A DNA stretch of 64,000 nucleotides from Siderastrea siderea (taxonomy: Eukaryota > Cnidaria > Anthozoa > Scleractinia > Rhizangiidae), in the NCBI GenBank assembly GCA_964030785.1, contig OZ034968.1, forward strand, positions 71,215,399-71,279,398. Reading direction: 5' to 3'. The notes below the pieces were generated by a model, which ran no database searches, was not told the DNA's origin, and was given only the letters and a program-made list of their open reading frames with translations. Position numbers and translations under genes: made by a program. Shown here piece by piece: positions 43,701-53,600 of this stretch; position 1 is the stretch's first letter; each line of letters opens with the position of its first letter.

Positions 43701-46513
43701 TGAAGGCCTAAAATATGGAACAGCATGACAGGTCATCAGTTGCCCCTTTCTAAAAATTTTAAGCCCTGCAAGATACCATCATAATCATATAAGTTTTCAT
43801 CTATGTTCATAAATGAAAATTTATTAAGGAAGAGATCATGTTAATGAGTTCTTAAATTATTACAACCAAGTAACAGCTTGATATCACCATCTTAATACTA
43901 TTTCCCCCTATTTTTTATTTATTTATTTTTTACAAGAGAAAATCTAAGGATTCTAACATGCTCAAGAAAAGGTGTCATCATTAGGTTAAACCCTAAATCT
44001 CAGTGAGTGCCACGATTAATCATGTGGTTTACTGGGTGACATTAGGGTACCTGAAGTTTATAAGGTGTAAATTTAAACCATTGGACTGGACTAAAGAAAG
44101 GCTAATGGGAGATCTGAACTCCCAGCTTCTTAAATCCACTCTTTAGTATACTCTTATACTCCCATTCCTTACTTGCCAGTTGCTGCCTCTACTACTTCAA
44201 TTCCTGCTGTGTCACAAATGCCAAATATTTCTGCTACAAGGTGAGAGTGCACCCCTCCTCTTCTCCTGCATTCTCTTACCCCGCAGCAGTGCAAGAATGT
44301 AAAAACACTCACCATGAATCCAAATGTTTTCTGTATTTCCTCATCCACTTGTGGTCCTGCATTGCACCACTTGCTTTGTGCTCCTGGACCAAACCAATAA
44401 TCCAGGACATTTTGCCACTCGTTTGAACTGCCACCTGAACATAGAGACCTTGAAATTATCATTCTTACAGCATTAAAGGCACATGTACCAGTTCTCCTGA
44501 AATGAAAAATTGTGCACATCACATTATACATATGACAACTATGCTGTTATAACATTTTTTTTTTACATTATCCCCTCCGATTTACTTATTTGCATAGTAA
44601 TTAAGACAGACACTCAGGGCAATATGGATTCACACAGCGCATATTATATAAATTATTATGCCATAAATATTCAGGTTCACTTTACAGGCCTGGCCAGGGG
44701 GGGTAGTGGGATACCAATATACCTCATTTCTTTCCCCTGGGATACCAATATACCTTAAAAATGCCAAAGCATCGATAACAAATACCTTAAATTGCTGTAA
44801 TATGTACAGAATACCCTTTACCTGACCACGAAATTGCTAGAAAGAGTGTGATTACTGGCTTGTGTTTACACATATTACAACGTGATGCACTGACAGACTG
44901 CTAACATCGCTGTGAATTTGAAATGCTTGAAAATCAAAAAAATTATTCCAGATAACTTCAACGTGACCACGCAAACCCCCAGTTTTGTCCCGGAGTATAT
45001 GTTGCACTTGGAACACTGTTAACGTATCCTGTCTCAACATGCACTGCGCATGCTGAACGTAGCTTTTCTGCAGTAGTATGAAGAGGCTGAAAACTCCTCT
45101 TCGAAGTACCAAAAGTGAGGAGAGATTGAACTCCCCTGTAATTTTGCACATCCATAAGCACAAAGACGTTGACATTGACTGTGTAATGACAGAGTTTACC
45201 CGTTTGAAGGGTAAACGTCTCGCCACTTTGCTTGTCAACTGTCAATGGTGGCGTCACCATTTTTGCTTTTTTGTCATGCTGTAGCCTCACCGTAGACACT
45301 AATCCAGTTGGCTGACAGATGACTAAAATAAACAACTAACTACTGCGTTTTACTACGTATGTATATATTGAAAATGTCCCCCAGAAAACGCAGGAAATGG
45401 CATTTCCGAGACCCTAAATTTCACAATTTTCTGGGGGAGCATGCCCCCAGACCCCCCCCCCCCTAGAAGGAAGCGCCTCTGCCGCTCGAAATATTCTTAT
45501 CCGATCGTGCGTACAGCTTCAAAATCACACGCTACACCCCTGAAAAAATACCAACACCTTAGTAAAAAAAAGCACCCTAGATACCATATACCCAAAACCC
45601 TGGCCGGGCCTGACTTTAGAATATAGAAAATGATGCAAGATCAACTTCAGCACATCAAAGCACCTACAAAGCAGCCACATTCTGACCATTAATCAACCCA
45701 CAAATTGACATCTGAGATTGCTTGGCAGATACAAAATGACACATTTACACAGCAACTTAAAAACTCAATTAATTCTCACTCTGGACACAAGTTATGACAA
45801 TGAAACATCATGGCTCATGTCTTAACTTAGCAAATCACAGAAAACTTTTCTCTTTCTTTTTTAAGGTCTCACCGGACTGAGTAGTAGACTCAGCAGTCAG
45901 CAAACGTACTCCTGTCATTTTATAATTTAATAATATAATTTGTAAATGGCCTTTTCACTTTTTTTGACAGCTATATGAGCACAACTTTCTTAGCCCCCAT
46001 TCTATCAAAGATACCCTAGAAAGTAATAGGGGTACGAACACTTCTCTTCTTCACCCCCTTCCCTTCTCGTTAACCAGCAAACCCCCACAACTTCCCCCCC
46101 CCCCCCACCCTCTCCGGACGACACCGGCGGCTCCTCCTCAATTATGAATTAACTCCCTAACTATAAAATATTGAAACCTCCTCATAAGGGTGGAGGATGT
46201 TAATCCAGGAGCCGACTTTGCCGTATTTATCATGTTTATAATTGCTCATTCGCATTCAGCAATTACATCACTTTTTTCTTTTTTAGAACAATGTAATCAA
46301 GAAAGGTTTACAACTAATAAGCTTTCTTTAACCTTCTGGACAACATGCAACATCGACTTTAGAATTAGACGGAGCTTTTTTGAAGAAAATCTAAGCTGAC
46401 TCATTTCTGGAAACTCGTTTTCTGTTCATTACTAACCGTGATTTGAAGTTAATTGGCGTTAAAGGCTTCATAAACGCTATTCGAACTCTTTGAAGGACCA
46501 CAATAGATGCCAT
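40752..46513 (-). CDS. DUF924-family protein, copy A, with mitochondrial-like leader
   Basis: Seven exons on the minus strand: 46513-46437, 44496-44313, 43526-43422, 43096-43043, 42927-42829, 41280-41179 and 40865-40752, all GT-AG and phase-consistent, 244 residues. The leader (MASIVVLQRVRIAFMKPL, then further Arg and Ser, no Asp/Glu for about 50 residues) looks like a mitochondrial presequence. The DUF924 core follows: VLDYWFGPG, EWEDEPKPSLALIILTDQFT, FTYLPFEHSENVEDQ, and FGRYPQRNKALGRENTPEEE near the end. DUF924 proteins are all-alpha and TPR-like, widespread in bacteria and eukaryotes, with no settled biochemical role. Compared with copy B, the last residue is Gly instead of Trp, and the core WF(x)GG segment reads WCNAG, so this copy may be drifting. 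An hAT remnant lies in intron 1 and a polypurine tract in intron 5. Confidence 0.88.
41888..41932 (-). pseudogene. Decayed duplicate of DUF924-A exon 5 (YLPFEHSE exon)
   Basis: On the minus strand GAATTCCTTATATGGAGC...GAGAAGCTTATCGTACCTGGC aligns with the start of the functional exon (GAGCTTCCTTACGCTGAG...AGAAGCTTTACGTACCTGCC). The reading frame is broken by a TAA and the EHSE part is lost. The same relic is in copy B. Confidence 0.55.
42060..42750. repeat. Polypyrimidine tract (CTCCTCCTTCT-type)
   Basis: Almost pure C/T on the plus strand, so polypurine on the transcribed DUF924-A sense strand. Internal units such as CTCCCTCCTTCTCCTGCCCC recur with a period near 85-90 bases. The long Pro/Leu/Ser frame across it is an artefact. 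Confidence 0.9.
44685..45612 (+). mobile_element. hAT-type transposon remnant in DUF924-A intron 1
   Basis: Ends CAGGCC(T/C)GGCCAGGG are inverted, with ACTTTA directly outside on both sides. From about 45008 the plus strand reads LLTYPVSTCTAHAERSFSA, then after a frameshift KRLKTPLRSTKSEERL. This is the C-terminal dimerisation region of hAT transposases. Only this part is left, so it is dead. Confidence 0.75.
45445..46107. other. C-runs and non-coding intron sequence
   Basis: Homopolymer C tracts at about 45452-45463 and 46097-46106. No gene is evident. Confidence 0.6.
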
Positions 46514-46747
46514 CTTTGCGGGTGCAATATGTGTGACATTGCGTGCGTGACACCCAGGGAGCTTAACGCGCCCCGCAGTTCCTTTCTCGAAAGAAGAGTG
46601 AGACGTTCGTACAGAAAGTGCGATGCAGAAGAAACTACGGGAACTGCCGAAACCCAGTAAGGTATCGATTTAACCTTTTTGTTGAGGGCGGTAAATTTGC
46701 CGTCTTCCGTGAAACCAAAAATAAATATTTCAGGCGGACATCGGCTT

Positions 46748-47142
46748 CCCAGGGGGGGTACTCGAAGTATACATGACGGGGGGGGGGTCCGACGGAGCTT
46801 CATATTGCAAACCCAAAAAAATACACAAGCCTGAAATTTTAGACCCAAAAAAATACCTGGCATCAAAATTTCCAACCCAAAAAAAATACAAGAACACGGA
46901 ACACACCTCGCTGAAAAAAAGTTCGAATGAATATTTTTCTGATCCACTGATCGCAACGAAAACCCGAAACGAAAAGTTCGCTCGGAGATAAGACCCCAAA
47001 AAATACGCGTATTTTTCAGTTTAAGACCTAAAAAAATACGTGACAGATCTCTTGACCCAAAAAAATACCGAGCGTGTGAATTTTCAACCCAAAAAAATAC
47101 GTCGGACCCCCCGTCATGTATACTTCGAGTACCCCCCCTGGG
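46748..47142. mobile_element. 395-bp MITE, CCCAGGGGGG family, 8-bp target duplication
   Basis: Inverted ends CCCAGGGGGGGTACTCGAAG are flanked by ATCGGCTT (46740-46747 and 47143-47150). Block B has a single ATCGGCTT at the same place (about 57177), the empty site. The interior carries several ACCCAAAAAAATAC units. Confidence 0.95.
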
Positions 47143-47926
47143 ATCGGCTTGAGGCCACAATCCACTCTGTTAAGCAAAATCGCTTGATTTCCTCGTTTTG
47201 AACTAGTCCGCTAAACTGGACGAATCTGATGTCCAGAAGTTCTCCTTAGAGAGTTGGTACTTCAATCTACTGTGCGGGCAGTTTGTGGTCGAATTTTACC
47301 GACGAAGCTTGACTACGTGACATGTCAGTCGACCATTCTTTACCTAGCTCACAAGTGCTTGTTCTTCTATCTCTTTAAAACAAACCTTTTTTTGAAATTT
47401 ATCATTTATTTTGTGTTTATTCCCACAGGTCAAAAACCGTAGAAGTGTTTAGCTTATTTTACAGCCTCAAATTAAAGGGTGGAGAAAACTTTTGATATGC
47501 GTGGCTAGCCTTGACGCCCACTGTACATGCAGAAAATTTCCCATTTATTTACCCGACTAAGATAGTAAGTAATAAATGGATAAAACTGCCAACATGGAAA
47601 TTTACTATTATTTGTTTAAAACTTTGCAGTATTTTTTTCTACAAGATGAGCGCATGATACGTGATCTTAACACTGGCTGTTGAGAAGGACAAAATTAAAA
47701 ATGCGGCCTAGGTCGACCAAAGCGCTGTCATCACTTAAACCGTCTTCTTTTGCCAAGAATTGTGGTTCACTAAAATTTACGCACCAAAATTTACATTGAT
47801 TTTTTTCTTGACTGACATTTTGCGGGTCCGTGTTCATGTTATTATAGTATCACGTATCCTGCTTATGTTCTATTTTTTTAAATTTCAAATCGTAACGTTT
47901 TTAGTTTTGACGCCAGTTTTTTTAAC

Positions 47927-47974
47927 GTTGTAATGTAAGCTGTTTTATGTACATAAAACAGCTTACATTACAAC
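47927..47974. repeat. 48-base perfect palindrome
   Basis: GTTGTAATGTAAGCTGTTTT is followed by ATGTACAT and then the exact inverse. There is no spacer. Confidence 0.95.
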
Positions 47975-48784
47975 TGTTGTTATTTCTATCATATTGTATA
48001 CCCTTAGTTGAAATTGTAATGTTTTTGCCCTTAGAGTCCTGTGAGACCCGTAAGAAGAAAGGACGTTACAATATACACTCAGTTTCCCTACCGTTGAATC
48101 AGCATTGCTTTTTTATCGTATTTGGTTCTTTAGTTTTTGCTGATTATCATCCTTTAATACAGGATCCGGGCACTTTCAATTTGTTACGGTGGTCCATGCA
48201 AAGTTAATTGTTCCCGTTTCTAACTTGGGAGGGTTACTGGATGAGTATACAGGGCAAGGTATCTTTTTTCTGCTAGTAAATGTCGGTTCCCTCTATGAAT
48301 TACTCCTGCAGTCTTGGCATGGCGAAAACTGCATTTCACACTTCGAAAATGAGTTTACGCACGAGTCACATTCAGAATCTTGTTTTGCAGATAAGATAGT
48401 TCATTTTCAAGGTCTTCTTACCTGAAATATTTCGCTTAAATTGGGTTAAATGTAATTTAACTAAGTTAACGACTTGGAGCAAGCTAGCTCTGTGGTTGGT
48501 GTGGCGTTAACGTTTTGTTTGGCGTACTGTTTGGAGCGCTAGCAGCTCTTTAACGTTTGGCGTTTACAGCTGTGCTTCACTGTCTTAGTGTCTCCGGCAG
48601 TTGCGTGGTCAGCGGTATGCTCGAACGGTTTATGCGTGCACCTTCGCACGTGCTCGTAGTTTTACTTTGCTCAGCGTTTGTGACATTGCAGTTTTATCGC
48701 TTTTTTTTTAGTGCTTTTCGCCCCCTCCCTCCTCTCCCCATAGCTTTTACTCAGTGGAGTTTTTCCACTGGACTCCTCGTCTTA

Positions 48785-49213
48785 GGGCGCGTTTTTTATT
48801 CACAATTCTGGAATGAGAATGGCCAGAATGTAAAATACGCGCGTTTTTCTATTCCGCATTCCTATTCCGGAATGGACAGAACGCCATTCCATCCATTCTG
48901 CTCCCAGGGGCAGAATGAACAGAATGTTGCGAATGAAAATCCAAGTTGGCGGACGGCGAGATGAGCGCTGCGGATTCAAATACGTCTCTATCGGAGAAAA
49001 AATCAGGTTACACTTTTGGACACAATGAAACATTGCTTCTAAATTCCTTGTACCAAAAGTACGAGGTTTTTTTCAGTGATGTTTCGTACAACAAAAAGGC
49101 AGGACCAGGACCGCGCATCTCGACGGGCGTTTTTTATGCAGACAATCCGAATTATTCCTAGCATTCCGTACCAACCATTCTTATTCCAGAATTGTGGATA
49201 AAAAAACGCGCCC
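48785..49213 (+). mobile_element. 429-bp Harbinger-type MITE with Myb-like gene remnant
   Basis: Inverted ends GGGCGCGTTTTTTAT(T/C)CACAA are flanked by TTA (48782-48784 and 49214-49216), the PIF/Harbinger target. Inside, a frame from the ATG at 48961 reads GYTFGHNETLLLNSLYQKYE, which resembles the start of the Myb/SANT-like partner protein of such transposons. It then loses similarity. Confidence 0.8.
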
Positions 49214-49216
49214 TTA

Positions 49217-50549
49217 GTGTGATGGGTGCTAGGGCTGGGGCTGGGTTTGGCGGGCGGGGCTCGTGGCTGAGTTGCGCGTTTGGCGGTACCAGCTCCCAGG
49301 CCCCTGGGCACCCAGCCTCCATTTGTGACATAGGCGCTAATGAATAAAAAATGGCCAAAGGCCGTGCCTTTTGAATTATTAGTTAAAATATACACTCAGT
49401 TTCCCTACCGTTGCATCAGCGTTGCTTTTTTAACGATGGTGCCTCCTTTTGTTACCGCGCATACGTTCTGCGCATCTCGGGATATTCGGGTTTCTTAAGG
49501 ATTTTGCCCACTAATACGACAACTATTTTGCGCGGTTTATGACTATGTGGAAAAAGCAAATGTTAGCAAGGGCTATCAGAATCCAAAAAAAAAATAAGGG
49601 TAACCATGCGTTTTTCACAGATAATTGAGCTTAAATTTGGAAAGAAATTGCCATACATTCTTTGGATTTGAACGCTTGTTTAGAATTATGGTTGGTAAAT
49701 TACCTCTGAAACATGCGCTGTTACCGATATTTTCTTTCTGGATTCCTTCCTCTACCTCTACATTAGGAGGCACCGCCGTTAATCGTATTTAGAAACGGGA
49801 ACTCGATTTACAAACTCGGCAAATTTCGGAAACGAAGATTCTCACTGGCGGGTCCGGTGACGATGCACACGTCCCAGGTTACCCTCCTCTCCCCCCCCCC
49901 CGGCCCCGCCCATCCCCCGTTTCACGCCACGCCACACAAAGTCAACTCTCGTTACTCAATCAACGATTCTTTTTTTGTAACAGAAGCGAAAAGAGTCCGT
50001 CACAAGTGTAATAGTTTATTCTTCATCAAGCTTTCGCCGAGTCTTCGACGCCTTTACTTAATCGAGGCGGGTTTCCGCAAAGTTACACTTGAGTGTAATT
50101 TGCTCCCTCTACACCTTTCCCTCCGGTTACTGTAACATGGAACATCAAAATGGCGACGAATTGACGGTGGCTAGACTTAAGGTATATTAAATATTTCCCC
50201 AAACAAATTCACACTGATATACTTACAACCTGTGTATGAATATGTGTATTACAAATGATACGCTCGGATATTTTAAAAACAAGTTGCACTTCTTTTCTGA
50301 GCCCCCAAGGGCGAGGAAAATGCGAGCAATGCGTTGAAGTCCGTGAGTTGAAGTCCGGTCCTCTACCACTAGTAACTAAGTGGCAGGTACATTGTAAGCG
50401 ACTTACCAAAATGAGCAAAAAGGGTGTCGCCTAAGAGAAGTTGTGGAATACAAGATGTCTGAAAAATAGTGATATGCAACTGACTGAAAAAAGAAATTCC
50501 GTGATTCATCGACGAGTGCTTCATCACTTGAGTAAGTGTGTTCGCATAC
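49217..50549. other. Spacer between duplication blocks, no gene recognised
   Basis: Contains a G/C-rich GCTGGGGCTGGG stretch (about 49230-49265), a ~45-base repeat (about 49388-49430) of sequence at 48067-48112, and a C-run near 49888. No coherent exon. Confidence 0.5.
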
Positions 50550-50657
50550 AAGAAGTGGCTTCTGTTGTCTTAATAGCAACAAATAATAGATTGCGTCACC
50601 TAGGATCTACACGTAAGCGGAGTATTGTATTTCTTGTAGTCTTGTCGGTGTCCATGG

Positions 50658-53600
50658 TCACCACTTGTACCGATCAGGAATACTCTTTAGAAATTGCTCT
50701 TCCTCTGGCGTGTTTTCTCTTCCTAAAGCTTTGTTCCGCTGCGGATATCTTCCAAACATATCAATGACTTCCTGCGAGAAGAAAACGTTCTCATAAAATG
50801 CAGAACTAGAACAATCAAACATACATAAACTTTTGCAGAACATCCTTTTTGGTTTTGATCGACGTTACAACCAAAACTATGTATGGAATCCAATGTCAAA
50901 TGTGTTCCTTGTTATGAGATTTGGGAAGCATTGAGTCGGAACTCAACGTTTACCACTCAAATTTGAGGAACGCAGCAAACACTTTTTTCTTTTCTTGCGT
51001 TACTTCTCTTTTTTTTCCTTTATTTTTTTTTTCTGATGCCAAAATGACTTTACTAAAAGGGAAACTACCTTACCTTGTGTCTTATGGCAAACTCCAGGTT
51101 CAACTTGGCCATTTCTTCAAATTCCGTACCCTTGAACTCTTCGACCAACTTTGAGTTTAAGTTCACTGACAATTCCTGTAAAGAGTTAACAATAAAATGT
51201 TTGAACTGAAAAAAAAGGAGACGTGCACCAGTAAGAAGTAGAACATAACACTATTACATACTTGAGGTAACTCGTGCGCAAGCCATGCCACGCAATGCAA
51301 TAAAATACGAACTTTTCCCTCCATCTCCCTAAAACTAAAAAGCCTCAAAAGGGTGGACTGTGTCAATACTGGTTTAGTAAGGAATATATTTCTTCCATTT
51401 AGCCGTCAGTATAAACCGGGAGGGGAGGGGGGTACTCGCTATTTGTTTTATACGAGGAGGCTCCGCCCGGAACCCTTATCCTTTAATATACTAATTTTTG
51501 ACCAAAATGGTACGCCTTTCATATACCTAGAGCAAACTTACAAAAGCCTAGTGCAAATTGCCAAAACTAAAGAATTTCCTATAATCTCAACATTTTTCCC
51601 GGGCTTTCGGTCGTTCTGATTAAGTTGCTCAAAGGGTGCAAGCTTTTGTGTTTCGCGTTGTCATTCCTGCCAAGATTTACATACCTACATACATATACTT
51701 TATTTAAACACGGCAAAAACATCAGTTACAAAGTTTAAAATAAAAACTGATTTACATGCATGTTTGCCGTGTGGGAGTACGAGGCGGACATAAGGCATTT
51801 GATTATCATTAATCTTTTTTATTAGATCTGATGGCTCTGACATTGTGTGGAATTGTGTGGGATTGTGTTGGCACCCTTTCATACGCTTCGCGTGCGCCCG
51901 CGGCCGAATGTGACCCTTTCATATACTAAAATGGCAACTTTCCCTTAACCTTTTAGTATACTGCAAGCTTAAAAGGGCACCCCATATAGCCCACTACAGG
52001 GAGTACCACCCCCCGGGGGGGCAGTATTGCCATCTCAAGATCACAAGTACTTTGTAATAACAAGGTAGTTTAGGGAAAAGACCAAGACTACCGTTTCAAA
52101 GACTTGGTTAACGTTCTGAGAAAACACCACAGAGCTACGAAATCCCCCCCCCCCCCCAGCCCCCCTCCACAAAAAATAACTTACTTTACTCACAAAAAAT
52201 GCAAATCCTGATGGCCAGGTGCGATAAGCTTCTCCCTTAGCTCCATATAAGGAATTCGCTGATTTCCTTCCCAATCCCCAAATCAATTTAAAAAACTGTT
52301 CGGACAGTCCCTAGTTAGTGCCTAAAATGCCTCCCACTTCAAGACATTTTATTTTCTGATCATCAGACTTTACATTGACACCTTTCCCCTCCCCCCCCCC
52401 CCACTTTTCCCTCCTCCAGCATCCTTTTCTCCACCCCTCCAAATGCCTCCCCCTTCCCCTCCTCGGTGGTTTCTTTCCCTCCTCTACCTAATTTGCATCT
52501 TTCTCCCCTCTTGACTCCTTCTCCTCCCCCTAATTGTTCTTACCCACCTCTCCCTCTCCCCCACCTCCTTACCACCTTCCCTCCCCTCCTCTCCCTCCTC
52601 CTTCTCCTATCCATCGTCCTGATCATGGTTTTCTTCCTCCTCCTCTCCATTGCTCTTCCTTCACTTGCCCCTCCTCCTCTTCCCTATTCATAAGGAATTC
52701 GCTGATTCCCTTCCCAACCCCCAAATAAATTTTTTAAAAAAACTGCTGGGACGGTCCCTAGTTGGAGTCTAAAATGCCTTGAAGTCATCACTTCAAGACA
52801 TTTATTTTCCGATCATCACACTTTACATTGACACCCCTTTCTCTCCACCCCGCTTTTCCCTCCTCCATCACCCTCCTCTCCCACCCCTCCTCTACCTAAT
52901 TCGGATCCTTCTCCCCTCTCTACTCCTTCTTCTCCTCCTCCTTATTGTCCTCGTCCACCTCTCGTTCTTCCCCACCTCCTTCCCACCTTCCTTCCTCTCC
53001 TCTCCCTCCTCCTTTTCCTACCCATCCTCTTGATCATAGTTCTGCTCCTCCTCCCTCTCCAGCACTCTTCTTTCTCCTGCCCATCCTCCTATTTCCTGCC
53101 CCTCCTATTTCCTATTCTTCTACTCCTCTCCCTTCCTCCTCTCCTCTCCCTCCTTTTCCTGCCCCTTTCCTCCTTTTCCTATCCCTCCTCCTCCCTCCTT
53201 CCTTCCTCCTCTCTCCCTTCTTCTTCCCCTCCCTTCTCTCATCATCAACCTCACTCTCTTCCTCATCCCCCACTCCTCTTTCTCCAAAGACCTTTTATAT
53301 TAAATTAATTTCAAACCCTCTCACCTGATCTTCCACATTCTCACTGTGTTCAAATGGCAGGTATGTAAAGATTCTCTTGGCATAAGGAAGTTCCAAATGA
53401 TTGTGAGTCTTTCCTTCAATAAACTAAAGCAACACAAAATAACTGAATTTTGACATCAATTTATAGTGGAAAGTGTAGATTTATTAGTAAGAAAGTTACA
53501 AAAAAAAACTGAAACTATATAGCTAACAAGTCACCTTTCCAGCGATAGACCTGGCCCTGGTATCTCCAGAAAAAGCTTTGGCAGTATTCTGTTTACAAAG

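Larger units (their letters stand above)
40660..47845. repeat. Segmental duplication block A (contains DUF924-A)
   Basis: Collinear with 50550-57935 across exons, introns and the 5' flank. Differences are mostly transposon insertions private to one block. Confidence 0.92.

Noticed and set aside
46477..47160. 227-residue minus-strand open frame
   Set aside because: It runs through the CCCAGGGGGG MITE and across the true leader exon of DUF924-A in another frame. Block B lacks most of it.
48060..49435. LTR retrotransposon suggested by a direct repeat
   Set aside because: The repeat is only about 45 bases, with no primer-binding site, polypurine end or gag/pol frame between.
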